Shown here piece after piece: positions 25,664-33,699 of a stretch of 49,082 bases of DNA. The position numbers and the translations under genes were made by a program. The notes beneath the pieces are model-generated. The model was not told the DNA's origin. It ran no database searches and saw only the letters and a program-made list of their open reading frames with translations. The stretch covers positions 1 through 49,082 of the IMG/VR virus record IMGVR_UViG_3300017971_000371; one strand, given 5' to 3'. The number at the start of each line of letters is the position of its first letter. The stretch's first letter is position 1. The DNA comes from a virus.

Positions 25664-26364
25664 AAAGGGACGTCGAGCACCGACGTGAACCCGCACCGGC
25701 AAGTGATTTCAATCTCGGTGTCCATTCCGCAATCGTTTTCGTCCATCGCGTCGCGGAGATCCTCCGCCTCGTCGCTGGTCAATTCCGAAAGCCAGTTGAG
25801 GAACTCCGACTCGGAGAGACCCTCGATCTTTTTGATCCGCGTCCGCAACGCGCATGAGGACACGCGATCGGGATACTGCTCTTGAAGTTTCTCGAACCGA
25901 TCCTCGTCGGAGCCGAGCGCGTGACGGTAAGAAACCGTCTTCCCGCCGATCTCAATGTTGAACGTTCCGCCCCGCTCGAACACCGCCGCGCTCTCTTCCG
26001 AGAGTTCCTGAACGGGAAGCTCTTCGAGCAGGTTGACCCGATACTCGCCGCGCTTACCGCACGCGGGGCACTGAGTTTCGAAGTCGTAGAGGGTTCCGTC
26101 GCGGAACGAGATCGTGCGAAGGTAGATGAACGCCGCGAAGCGATCCCCGCCGAGCACCTTGTTCCAGTCGGGCTTGTCCCCCTCCGCAAGCGACCCGTAA
26201 GGACCGGGGTCGACGACCCGCAAGCAACACGCGTCGAGGAGCGCTCCGATCATTTTCGATTGTCGGTTGCTCTTCCCGCTCGTGACAAGATCCTCGTCGG
26301 CGACGGTCATCGCCCTGAGTTCTACTTTTGCGCCGGAAGGTAATTGAAAGATCTCGGTTCTCAT
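25594..26364 (-). CDS. Tail-assembly chaperone, short form (gp51/gpG-like position)
   Basis: The ATG at 26364 (MRTEIFQLPSGAKVELRAMT) has GAGG eight bases upstream; the frame also opens at GTG 26373 inside that site. The product is 256 residues. It carries a split zinc-ribbon pair (QCPACGK near residue 100 and TCRCGF near 230) and a helical middle (SESEFLNWLSELTSDEAEDL). This resembles T4-type baseplate/tail chaperones annotated as gp51-like, and ends in a basic tail (GRGRRKRKRARRLQR) replaced when ribosomes shift at 25663-25669. Upstream bases 26365-26493 contain two AGGTAAAG boxes and a small GGCGC/GCGCC hairpin. Confidence 0.8.
   Translation of the reverse strand: MRTEIFQLPSGAKVELRAMTVADEDLVTSGKSNRQSKMIGALLDACCLRVVDPGPYGSLAEGDKPDWNKVLGGDRFAAFIYLRTISFRDGTLYDFETQCPACGKRGEYRVNLLEELPVQELSEESAAVFERGGTFNIEIGGKTVSYRHALGSDEDRFEKLQEQYPDRVSSCALRTRIKKIEGLSESEFLNWLSELTSDEAEDLRDAMDENDCGMDTEIEITCRCGFTSVLDVPFDASLFLPGRGRRKRKRARRLQR
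25663..25669 (-). promoter_or_regulatory. Probable -1 ribosomal frameshift site CCCTTTC
   Basis: On the coding strand the zero frame reads GTC CCT TTC GAT; C-CCT-TTC is a full X-XXY-YYZ heptamer. Slipping back one base gives CCC TTT CGA and joins residue 234 of the chaperone to the 85-residue frame below, giving about 319 residues. GCTTCC, three bases further on, can pair with GGAAGC 27 bases later, and a perfect 8-bp stem (GCAAGCGC/GCGCTTGC) follows about 40 bases downstream. Position directly before the tape measure gene is where such shifts are expected. Confidence 0.7.
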
Positions 26365-26493
26365 GTTCTTCACCTCGTCGTTTGGCTTTACCTCTAACGA
26401 CGCGAGAGGCGCGTTCTAAGCGCCCCCCGCGTCACGCCTTTACCTGATACGCGGTCACCCTCGGGACAGCGTCACGGGGCAACCTCGCGCGTT

Positions 26494-26955
26494 CTAGGCC
26501 GCGCTCGGGGTCCGCTCCGCGTAGCGCGGCTGGATCGTGACGACCTCGATCCGCACTTCGTCGGCTCCGTTGTCCCAATCGCCCGAGTCGAACTTCCTGC
26601 AATAGCAGTCGTAGAGGTGCCACCTCTCGACCTCGGAGCCGTCCCGGTCCAGTTGCACGACCTCGCAGTCGAAGAGCAAGTCGGGCTCGTTGAGCCCCTC
26701 GCCCGTCGCGACGTCGACCGTGTTCTTGAACAGGTTGTAGAGGTCGAAGTCGTCGGACGCGCCGCGCTCCATTGTGACCTCCGGTTGCGTCAACGTGCCG
26801 GGGGAGTGGTAGGGACGGATGTCCCCCCCCTCCAAATAGGACACGTCCGCCACCTCGGGCGCGATGTTCGAACACTTGTTGAACGCCGCGCGAGCGACGC
26901 CGTCGATCTCGACGACGAACTTGAATTTCTTCCACCATGTACGCGGAGTCGCCAT
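26494..26955 (-). CDS. Tail tube protein (gp19-like)
   Basis: The product is 153 residues, close to the usual 140-165. The family pattern is visible: KFKFVVEIDGVARAAFNKCS near the start, DVSYLEGGDIRPYHSPGTLT, then PEVTMERGASDDFDLYNLFK, which is diagnostic for T4-type tube proteins, and an end strand EVRIEVVTIQPRYAER. The tube hexamers stack inside the sheath encoded just upstream. GGAGGGATCGAAAC precedes the ATG. The adjacency sheath-tube is normal. Confidence 0.93.
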   Translation of the reverse strand: MATPRTWWKKFKFVVEIDGVARAAFNKCSNIAPEVADVSYLEGGDIRPYHSPGTLTQPEVTMERGASDDFDLYNLFKNTVDVATGEGLNEPDLLFDCEVVQLDRDGSEVERWHLYDCYCRKFDSGDWDNGADEVRIEVVTIQPRYAERTPSAA

Positions 26956-26989
26956 GTTTCGATCCCTCCGTTTCCTCTCTCACACCGCG

Positions 26990-29260
26990 CTAGGCGGCGA
27001 GGCTCTCTTCGAATGCCCGAGTGTCTTGGGTGACGATCAGGATTATGTATTCGGCGGGCTTGTTGGTCGCGAGCCCGATCCTGATCTTGAGTTCTCCCGC
27101 GAACTCGGTCGCGGGCGGGTTGAGCGCGTCGCTCACGTCGACGAAGAACGCCTCGGAGGGAACCGTCGAGCGGAACGCCCCCACGTTCATCTGCCGCGTG
27201 AGGAAGGCGACGATCGCGCGTCTCACGCGCTGGCGCAACACGCGGTTGTTCGGGCGGTGCTTGACCCAAACGAGCCCCTCCTTCAACGACTGCTCGATGA
27301 AAATCACACCGCGGCGCTCCCCGATATACGGGAAGTTGCCGCTCGACTTGAGCGTGCGACACCCGTCGATGTGGCGCGTCGTGCCGGGAAGCTGAGTGAT
27401 CGGGTTGATCCTCTTCGGATAGATCAGATCCCGCTTGCGCTCGTCGAGAACCTCGTCGGTCTCGAACCCGACGCACCCGACCACAACGCCCGCGTTCTGC
27501 TCGACGCCCGCGGGGTTGTCGTAGACTCCCCCGAGTCGCGAGTCGTTGCGCGCGTAGACGCCCGCGATGAACCCCGAGGGCGCGACCGCCAAGTTGTCGT
27601 CGGACCCGAAGACGTTCTTGTCGGGGTTCGTGATCTCGATCCGCGGCCAGTAGATCGCGGCGAACTCCGACTTCCCGAGGATCGCCGTCGTCGTGTCGAC
27701 GTAGGTCACCATCGCCGCCGCGGTCGGCACGCTCGCCAGCGGGGGCGGATCGAGGATCGCGAAGCACGAACCGCCGCGCCACGTCTCGCAGTAGTCGATC
27801 ATGTGGTTCGCGATCGCGTTGCCCGTCTTGCCGGGGATGATCAGGATTCGGAGTTGCTGAACGAGGTCGAGCGCATACGTCCCGTTTTTCGCGGTCGACG
27901 TCCCGATGAAATCGGTGTCGGCGATCCCCGAAAGACCGTCGCTCCCGCCCGTCATGGGGCCCCAATCCACGTAACCGCTTCCGGTCGGGTCGCAGTCGGG
28001 CTTCGCGACGTCGGGGTTGTAGGGGAGCCCCTGATCGGTCACGGCGATCAGGTTCGACCCGAGCGCTACGTGATTGACCACGGTCTCGACGTAGTTGTCG
28101 GCGGTCGAGTCCATCGTGAGGTTCGGGAAGGTCTCTTGAACGACGCCGCTCTTGATCACTTGGAGATTGAACTCGTCGACGTCCCCGCTCGAAGCGAGGA
28201 GCGTTCGGATCGTGAGGTCGTCGGTGTAAGCACCCTCGGTCTTGCCGTCGACCTTGAGCGTGTTCTCGGGAGTGGCGTCCGAGCCCGTGTGAAGGAGAAC
28301 ATCCATCCCGAGCGCCGCGGCGAGGTCGGGCGATCCCGCCGTGAGTTGGATCGTCTTCGTCGACCCCGTGAGATCGGTCGCGATCGAGAGTGCGTTCGTC
28401 CCGAGGATCGTCGCCGTCGAGTTCGGATCGGCGGCGTCGATCAGCGCCTTCATTTCTGTCGGCGTCACGTTGTCGACGTCGGCGACGTTGCCCGAGCCCG
28501 TGGTCGTTCCCGTCGGGAGGGAGATCAGCGCGGCGAGGTCGGTCCCCGCTCCCGCGGCGACGATCAGGGTCGCGCCCGATCCTTTCTGGTCGGTGTGAAC
28601 CACCGGAACGCCGCCCGCGACGACCGCGAAGCCGCCCGTGATCGAACCGTTGATCAGATTGGCGATATCGAGCGCGCTCGTCTCGCCGCCGACCGCGGTG
28701 ATCGTTTGGGGTCCGTTGCCGTCGCCCGTGTCGATCGACATATCCTCGCCACCGGCGAGAGCCGCGATCGGATACGCGGCGCCCGAGGTCGCGGTCGCGT
28801 CCGCGGCGGTCACTGTCGCGGCGTTGGGGCCCGCGAGGTCCGTCGTGATCCCCATCGTGTAACCGTTTTCGAGGTTCCACGGACCGGCGATCGTTCCGGT
28901 GACTACCGCGGCGGTCGCGGCGGCTCCCTCGTTCTGGAGCATTTGCGTTCCCTTGACCGCGGTGAAGCTGTTCTCGTCGAGGGGATCGGTATAGTGACAC
29001 GTCCTCACGACCCACAAGAACGAGCCGCCGTTGAGGAAGAACCCGTGCGCCGCCTTCGCGACCTCCGAGTTCGTGGTGAACCCGCCGAAGATTTCGACGT
29101 ATTCCTCCATCGACGTGACGAGGGTCGCGACTCCGATCGGACCTCTCTCGGTGACCCCGACAACGCCGGTGACGGCTGTCGGTTGCGCGGCGATTGCGGG
29201 AATACGCGGCGCCTCTTCCAGTATGACGATCTTTGCCGCAAGCAATTCGGTTGAAGCCAT
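26990..29260 (-). CDS. Contractile tail sheath protein with two inserted beta modules
   Basis: The product is 756 residues, longer than T4 gp18 (659). The start has the sheath signature: IVILEEAPRIPAIAAQPTAV, TGVVGVTERGPIGVATLVTS, MEEYVEIFGG. The C-terminal half has the conserved layers (YCETWRGGSCFAILDPPPLA, SEFAAIYWPRIEITNPDKNV, RRGVIFIEQSLKEGLVWVKH). Between them, about residues 122-258 and 260-330, two modules of the IN-like type are inserted (TSALDIANLINGSITGG, DLAALISLPTGTTTG; TPTEMKALIDAADPNS, DLAAALGMDVL). Insertions at this place face outward in known sheaths, so the modules may decorate the tail surface. GGGAGGATCGGATC precedes ATG. Confidence 0.93.
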   Translation of the reverse strand: MASTELLAAKIVILEEAPRIPAIAAQPTAVTGVVGVTERGPIGVATLVTSMEEYVEIFGGFTTNSEVAKAAHGFFLNGGSFLWVVRTCHYTDPLDENSFTAVKGTQMLQNEGAAATAAVVTGTIAGPWNLENGYTMGITTDLAGPNAATVTAADATATSGAAYPIAALAGGEDMSIDTGDGNGPQTITAVGGETSALDIANLINGSITGGFAVVAGGVPVVHTDQKGSGATLIVAAGAGTDLAALISLPTGTTTGSGNVADVDNVTPTEMKALIDAADPNSTATILGTNALSIATDLTGSTKTIQLTAGSPDLAAALGMDVLLHTGSDATPENTLKVDGKTEGAYTDDLTIRTLLASSGDVDEFNLQVIKSGVVQETFPNLTMDSTADNYVETVVNHVALGSNLIAVTDQGLPYNPDVAKPDCDPTGSGYVDWGPMTGGSDGLSGIADTDFIGTSTAKNGTYALDLVQQLRILIIPGKTGNAIANHMIDYCETWRGGSCFAILDPPPLASVPTAAAMVTYVDTTTAILGKSEFAAIYWPRIEITNPDKNVFGSDDNLAVAPSGFIAGVYARNDSRLGGVYDNPAGVEQNAGVVVGCVGFETDEVLDERKRDLIYPKRINPITQLPGTTRHIDGCRTLKSSGNFPYIGERRGVIFIEQSLKEGLVWVKHRPNNRVLRQRVRRAIVAFLTRQMNVGAFRSTVPSEAFFVDVSDALNPPATEFAGELKIRIGLATNKPAEYIILIVTQDTRAFEESLAA

Positions 29261-29287
29261 GATCCGATCCTCCCTTGGTGGCTCGAT

Positions 29288-29680
29288 TTACCGTTTCCGT
29301 TTGCGCGCCTTTTTCTTCGTCGGCTTATCCTCGCCGACGGGCGCTTCGGTCTCCGCCTCGCTTGGTTCTTGCGGGTCGGTGACTCTCTCTTCGCTTTGCT
29401 TGGGCTTGACCTGTTCTCGGGCGGGCGCCCCCGCGGGGCGTTCGACCTTTATCGCGCGTTGCCTTTCGGCGTTGCGGAATTCTTCGGCGTGTAACAACCG
29501 CGGGTGAATCTCTCGCGACTCCCCCGCGGAGAGGTTGACGGTTCCGCCGCGACCGTACTGATCGCATATGCACCGTCCGACCGAAGCGCACACTTCGGAA
29601 TGACGGAAAGAAAGCGAGAGAGGCTCTCGCTTCGCGTTCGTTATCCTGGCGAGTGTGTTCGGCTTGGTGTTGGCGGGCAT
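29288..29680 (-). CDS. Unassigned protein with basic C-terminus, next to the sheath
   Basis: The product is 130 residues; AAGGGAACGCG precedes the ATG. Residues about 20-60 read as a compact beta domain with two cysteines near residues 36-38 (SVGRCICDQYGRGGTVNLSA) and the phrase AGESREIHPRLLHAEEFRNA. The C-terminal half is disordered, acidic then strongly basic (KPTKKKARKRKR). Small proteins of this kind precede sheath genes in many myophages, but I know no function. It lies in the operon between the neck gene at 29697 and the sheath. Confidence 0.65.
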   Translation of the reverse strand: MPANTKPNTLARITNAKREPLSLSFRHSEVCASVGRCICDQYGRGGTVNLSAGESREIHPRLLHAEEFRNAERQRAIKVERPAGAPAREQVKPKQSEERVTDPQEPSEAETEAPVGEDKPTKKKARKRKR

Positions 29681-29696
29681 CGCGTTCCCTTCGTGT

Positions 29697-30671
29697 CTAT
29701 GGCTCTTCGCTCTCTACCTGTAACCCGTACCCCTCGCCGACGTGCGCGGTGTAACCGCGGCGGAGGATCAACCCATCCCTCTCGTCAACGTCTACCCCTC
29801 GGATCATACAAGTCGCGCGAAAACTCCGCAAGTTGTCAACCACCGGAATCGAGTCATAAACCGGCTGGCCCTCGAACGGCATGTCGAGTTCATAGCGCTT
29901 CGTCCCCGCGGCGGGATCGTTCGGATCGATCGGAACAGTCAACCATTTGTGATCGCGCAAGAGCAGAACGAGCGCTTGCCCCATGCCGTACAAGTGGCGC
30001 GAGTTGTCCGTCCACCCCACAAGCTCGAACGAGAGGTCGACGGTCACCGGCTCTTTGTATTGAATCCATCCGAACGGGTCGGCGGGATCTTCCTCGGGGT
30101 CGAGTCGGTTCAACGAGTAAAAGCGATTCTCAACCGTGCTCGGGCCCTGTATGTGGAGAAGCGGAAGCCCCGCTCTCTTGACGAGATCGAGCCCCGTCGC
30201 CACGTCGTCGCTGTAGAATTTCGACAATGTGATCCAAACATTTTCGATCACATGGCGCCGGAAGAGACCGATCAACTCCGAGATCACGATCTGAAAATCG
30301 GTCTCGGTGGTCATTACGGGTCGGTCGACCGCGTAGGCGTCCGCCGCGATCACTACCTCGCCGGGAATCTCGACGCCGCTATCGTCGAGGTTAGCGATCC
30401 TCACGTCGAGGTCGACGGGCATTGTCTCCCCGTCGGCGCCTGTCCACTCGGGGACCGTGGCATAAATCAGATCGGACGTGATCGCGTGAGCCCACGAAGA
30501 TTCAACCCCGTCGAACTGTACGCTCACGGTCTTCTGTGCGGGCCCTCCGACCGGACCCTCCGCGGGCGGCGACGGCGGGAGTCGAAAATTCGTTCCCTCG
30601 ATCTTGACGAGGTTCGTTCCCTTCGTCGGTCCGCTCGTCGGGTCAATGCTTGTGAAGGTCGGTATCGCCAT
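29697..30671 (-). CDS. Neck or tail-completion protein with N-terminal IPT/TIG domain
   Basis: The product is 324 residues. The first 110 residues have the IPT/TIG immunoglobulin-like pattern: IPTFTSIDPTSGPTKGTNLV, KIEGTNFRLPPS, VQFDGVESSWAHAITSDLIY, ATVPEW. The remaining 200 residues (VISELIGLFRRHVIENVWIT, RAGLPLLHIQGPSTVENRFY, FELVGWTDNSRHLYGMGQAL) form an unassigned globular domain. Position between the gpS-like gene and the sheath suggests the neck or tail terminator. AGAGGTAAGGG precedes the ATG. Confidence 0.68.
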   Translation of the reverse strand: MAIPTFTSIDPTSGPTKGTNLVKIEGTNFRLPPSPPAEGPVGGPAQKTVSVQFDGVESSWAHAITSDLIYATVPEWTGADGETMPVDLDVRIANLDDSGVEIPGEVVIAADAYAVDRPVMTTETDFQIVISELIGLFRRHVIENVWITLSKFYSDDVATGLDLVKRAGLPLLHIQGPSTVENRFYSLNRLDPEEDPADPFGWIQYKEPVTVDLSFELVGWTDNSRHLYGMGQALVLLLRDHKWLTVPIDPNDPAAGTKRYELDMPFEGQPVYDSIPVVDNLRSFRATCMIRGVDVDERDGLILRRGYTAHVGEGYGLQVESEEP

Positions 30672-30674
30672 CCC

Positions 30675-31304
30675 TTACCTCTTTCGGAATCCTAGCGGGC
30701 CCAACGACGCGAGGAGCCGCTTCTCGAACCGGCGCGTCGCCTCTTTCTCCCACTCCTCATAAGACGGCACAAGGAAAGGCCGCGGCTTGAGACCGGGATG
30801 GGAGATCACGCTCCCCACGGGGGGGATACCTTCGACAACCTCTTCGAGCTTGAGGAAGATAAAGAAGCGGTGCATCTCGGGGGTGACCTCTATGAGATAC
30901 GGCTTCGTCCCTTCCTCTTGCATCATGGCTATGTTTTCGAGCCGCTCCCCGTAGGTCGACCGCTCCTTTCGGTGAACGCCCACGAAATACCGATCCGCGC
31001 GGAGCTTCGTCACGTTGACACTGTGGAGCAAGTCGGCGTTGTTGATCAGCGCCTTCGTCGATCCCTTGCGCGCCTTCGTGCCGGGGGCGGGCGGTAGCTG
31101 GCGAAGTGCGATCGTCGTGTCGGCGAGTTTCGCGAACGCCTTCCCTCCCGGTGCTTGGTTTCTAATGCCCATCCTGATCTTGGATTTGAGCATTTCCGCC
31201 TCTTGCGCGAGGATCGTCAAGGTTTGCGTCTTCGCGATAGCCGCCGCCGCCGCGAGGTTAGCCGCGCTCTCGAAGGCTCCCGTCACGTTGACGCCCATCA
31301 TCAT
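30675..31304 (-). CDS. Tail completion protein (gpS/virion morphogenesis-like)
   Basis: The product is 209 residues and starts at the first of three ATG codons, overlapping the previous stop as ATGA. A hydrophobic N-terminal helix is followed by KSKIRMGIRNQAPGGKAFAK, KGSTKALINNADLLHSVNVT and LRADRYFVGVHRKE, the pattern of phage virion-morphogenesis/tail-completion proteins (gpS of P2, gpG of Mu). The C-terminal part (GLKPRPFLVPSYEEWEKEAT) with RPFL is also typical. It would close the head-proximal end of the tail. Confidence 0.78.
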   Translation of the reverse strand: MMMGVNVTGAFESAANLAAAAAIAKTQTLTILAQEAEMLKSKIRMGIRNQAPGGKAFAKLADTTIALRQLPPAPGTKARKGSTKALINNADLLHSVNVTKLRADRYFVGVHRKERSTYGERLENIAMMQEEGTKPYLIEVTPEMHRFFIFLKLEEVVEGIPPVGSVISHPGLKPRPFLVPSYEEWEKEATRRFEKRLLASLGPLGFRKR

Positions 31305-31813
31305 GTTCGGCGCCCCTGTCCCTTCCTGTCGGGCTTGGCGTGAACGAACACGAGGTTACGGGTCGCCCCCGCCGCCGAGTCGATCCCCATCCCCGCGTCC
31401 TCGACTTGCGTCACGTAGAGAGGGGAGTCCGCCCAAGAAATGATCAGGGTTCCCGAGGGGCGACGAAGCTCGGAGATCTTGTCGCCGAGCCCGATCCTTA
31501 CCTCTCCGCTAGGGAGAACGAGACCGAGGCGTTCGAGGTCGTTGAGGTGAAGCGTGAAGATCGCCTCCGTGTCGACGTGCTCTCCCCCGCCTGTCATTTC
31601 CTCGCGCCCCCATATCCCGCGATCAACCTGACAGGGGATCACGTCGGGGTCGTGAAAGCGAACCGAGTCGTCGCCGAACTGAGAGCCGTCGGCGACCGGG
31701 ATGGTCTCGCCGAACCGATCGTCGTAGCCGCCGCCCACAACGAGGCTCGTCGCCTCGGTGTCGAGACGTTCGAGCACGATCGCGGCGCGCTGTATGAGTC
31801 GCCCCCGGTACAT
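31301..31813 (-). CDS. Head-tail connector protein
   Basis: The product is 170 residues, beginning at an ATG that overlaps the previous stop as TAATG. A helical start (MYRGRLIQRAAIVLERLDTE) is followed by a beta-rich body (SVRFHDPDVIPCQVDRGIWG, TLHLNDLERLGLVLPSGEVR). This shape is common for the stopper/neck proteins that follow the gp6-type connector. No exact family is named. Both ends overlap neighbouring genes by one to four bases, so translation is tightly coupled from 32847 to 30675. Confidence 0.65.
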   Translation of the reverse strand: MYRGRLIQRAAIVLERLDTEATSLVVGGGYDDRFGETIPVADGSQFGDDSVRFHDPDVIPCQVDRGIWGREEMTGGGEHVDTEAIFTLHLNDLERLGLVLPSGEVRIGLGDKISELRRPSGTLIISWADSPLYVTQVEDAGMGIDSAAGATRNLVFVHAKPDRKGQGRRT

Positions 31814-32847
31814 TAGACCGCCCCCATCCCGAGCGGGGAGCGGAACGCCCCGAGGATTCGATCAACCGTGGGGTTCCCCGTGAGCGAGTCCGGTTGAAGC
31901 GATGCCGCCGACGACGCCGCTTGATACTGAACTTCCTGATCGCGCGTCTTCTCTTTCGTGATCGGTCCCGAGGGCCCCACGCCTCCGCCGTCCGCGAGCG
32001 GCGTGAGGTAGTCCGCGACGAGGAGCAACGCGGCGCGCTTGATCAAGGGCGGCGTTTCTCCGTAGCTCAACGGGATCTGCGAACCGGGCGACGTCTCTCC
32101 GACGGGATCGTTCGGTCCGAGCGTCGTGTATCCGAACACGCCCTCGACGCCTATGTTCTGGCGCCCCTCTATGAACGGGATTCCTTGCTCCTCGATAATG
32201 ATCGGGTTCGCGGGATCGAGCGCCGCGACCGTGAAGTCGAACGAGACTCTCGGATTCGATCGGTCGTCGGGGCGCGTGAGCCCTTGCGTTAAGTGCCGGT
32301 TGTAGATCCTGAACGAGCCCTCGATCTCTTGCTCCAAGTCGTAGATCGTGAGCTTCGTCACCGCGCAGATCGGGAGGGAGAGCAGGAAGTCGATCCCGCG
32401 AACGTCCTTTCGACCGTCGAGCAGGAACGAGCATTGACGAGGCTCGAACCACATCTTCGTCGCGGTGTCGATCGTGGCGGTCGCCAACTCGATCGCAGAA
32501 ATGATCCGCGCGTCGGTCCAGGGCGGATCGGTGAACCCCTCGTCGCGCACGTCTTGGATCGATACGTAACCGGACAAATCCCCGCGCTTCGGTTCGGAGA
32601 GTGACGACTCGTGCGTCGTTGACGTGTTGTAATAGCTGATCGCGTAGTAGTAGGACGGATCGCCCGCGCCGTCGTCGTAGAAATAATTTTCGACGCCAAC
32701 AACGAGCGGGACACGGGTCGCAACCGTCGTGATCTCCGTCCACGGTCCCTCGGGCCCGGTCGTCGAGCGGTAAACCTTTTGCACGTCGAAGTTGCTCATG
32801 ACGTTCGCAAGCTCGTCAACGTGCCATCGGATTTTGATCGTCGCCAT
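31813..32847 (-). CDS. Head-tail adaptor (gp6-like) with N-terminal fibronectin-like domain
   Basis: The product is 344 residues. Residues 1-90 have a fibronectin type III-like pattern (IKIRWHVDELANVMSNFDVQ, KVYRSTTGPEGPWTEI, YYYAISYYNTSTTHESSLSE). Residues about 93-300 match connector proteins of the gp6/YqbG type: GYVSIQDVRDEGFTDPPWTD, ARIISAIELATATIDTATKM, and LIKRAALLLVADYLTPLADG. These form the ring below the portal. GAGGACTAGCGAC precedes ATG. An extra surface domain on a connector is unusual but known in large phages. Confidence 0.75.
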   Translation of the reverse strand: MATIKIRWHVDELANVMSNFDVQKVYRSTTGPEGPWTEITTVATRVPLVVGVENYFYDDGAGDPSYYYAISYYNTSTTHESSLSEPKRGDLSGYVSIQDVRDEGFTDPPWTDARIISAIELATATIDTATKMWFEPRQCSFLLDGRKDVRGIDFLLSLPICAVTKLTIYDLEQEIEGSFRIYNRHLTQGLTRPDDRSNPRVSFDFTVAALDPANPIIIEEQGIPFIEGRQNIGVEGVFGYTTLGPNDPVGETSPGSQIPLSYGETPPLIKRAALLLVADYLTPLADGGGVGPSGPITKEKTRDQEVQYQAASSAASLQPDSLTGNPTVDRILGAFRSPLGMGAV

Positions 32848-32851
32848 GTCG

Positions 32852-33124
32852 CTAGTCCTCGGTTACGGTTGTGATCTCCGGTTTCAAATTCTCCGCTGTA
32901 TCTACTTCGGGCGCAAGATCGCGCGCACTGGTAATGCGCGGCTTGAGATCCGCGACGGGGGTCACCGGGGCGACAACGGCGCCAATCTCGGGCGTTAGAT
33001 TCTGAGTCTTCCCCACGTCGGGCTTGAGGTCGACCGCGGAGTCGATCGCCGGTCTCAACGTGGTTGTTCCATAGATCGCGAGGTGAAGCCCCACAAGGTT
33101 GAACTCGTTGGAGAGGATCGCCAT
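32852..33124 (-). CDS. Small protein made of decapeptide repeats
   Basis: ATG at 33124 follows GAGGGTTTGAT; an upstream ATG at 33166 would overlap the previous gene and lacks a site. The product is 90 residues. After MAILSNEFNLVGLHLAIYG it becomes a run of ten-residue units with the pattern (D/N)-L-x-P-x-(I/V)-x-x-x-x: DLKPDVGKTQ, NLTPEIGAVV, then APVTPVA, DLKPRITSAR, DLAPEVDTAE, NLKPEITTVT. Leu at position 2 and Pro at position 4 are invariant. I know no such family. A small extended fibre or decoration strand is a guess, supported only by neighbouring virion genes. Confidence 0.7.
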   Translation of the reverse strand: MAILSNEFNLVGLHLAIYGTTTLRPAIDSAVDLKPDVGKTQNLTPEIGAVVAPVTPVADLKPRITSARDLAPEVDTAENLKPEITTVTED

Positions 33125-33125
33125 A

Positions 33126-33698
33126 TCAAACCCTCGTGAAGCCAAGGTTAGCATGGAACGTCGCACCGTCGCGCGTCGCCGTCGCCTCGATCAGATATGG
33201 AACGTGTCGATCCAGAACACCCGACCCGCAAGAGAACTCGAAGACCCCGTCGCTCGAAGGCGTCGAGCTTGTTCCGAGATCGGCGATCTCGAAGCCGCCC
33301 CCGTCCTTAATCTTAGCGCTCATGGTGTCGACGTCGATCAAGCGTTGCCCGTCGAGGTTGAGCCAGATATTCGCCGCGAAGATCGCGCCGTCCTCGCCCA
33401 TCGAACAACCGAACTTGAGATCCCCAACGCTCGCATACTCGCCCTTCCAAACGTCGCGGTTATACGGGATCTTGACTTCGAGAAACCAAAATCCAGGGGC
33501 GTTCGGTTGAAATGCGGTCCGGTATTCTCCGCTCGATCCGATCTCCGTGATCGTGACCGGGACCGCTTGAAGCGCGCCGTCGCGCCAGATCGAAACGATG
33601 AACGAACCCGCGAGCCCGCTCTTCTTATCGAAGCCGTTCAACTCCCACGCGGGGAACTGATCATAAATCGTTTGACCGACTATGATCTCGCGGCTCAT
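33126..33698 (-). CDS. Beta-rich virion protein, unassigned
   Basis: The product is 190 residues; a strong GGAGGAATGAG lies before ATG, and the stop overlaps the start region of the next gene. Two similar beta halves are suggested by SFIVSIWRDGALQAVPVTIT with FWFLEVKIPYNRDVWKG, and by DRHVPYLIEATATRDGATFH at the end. No catalytic motif or membrane segment is seen. Its place between the connector genes and the papain-like gene suggests a head-surface or neck appendage. Confidence 0.6.
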   Translation of the reverse strand: MSREIIVGQTIYDQFPAWELNGFDKKSGLAGSFIVSIWRDGALQAVPVTITEIGSSGEYRTAFQPNAPGFWFLEVKIPYNRDVWKGEYASVGDLKFGCSMGEDGAIFAANIWLNLDGQRLIDVDTMSAKIKDGGGFEIADLGTSSTPSSDGVFEFSCGSGVLDRHVPYLIEATATRDGATFHANLGFTRV

Positions 33699-33699
33699 C

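Noticed and set aside
25406-25702. The small frame before the tape measure as an independent gene starting at 25702
   Set aside because: The start would be TTG inside the chaperone gene with no ribosome site; the frameshift reading explains the overlap better.
22111-29260. A phage-derived injection system (eCIS or tailocin) rather than a phage
   Set aside because: A major capsid protein, prohead protease, scaffold-like protein and head-tail connectors lie in the same operon.
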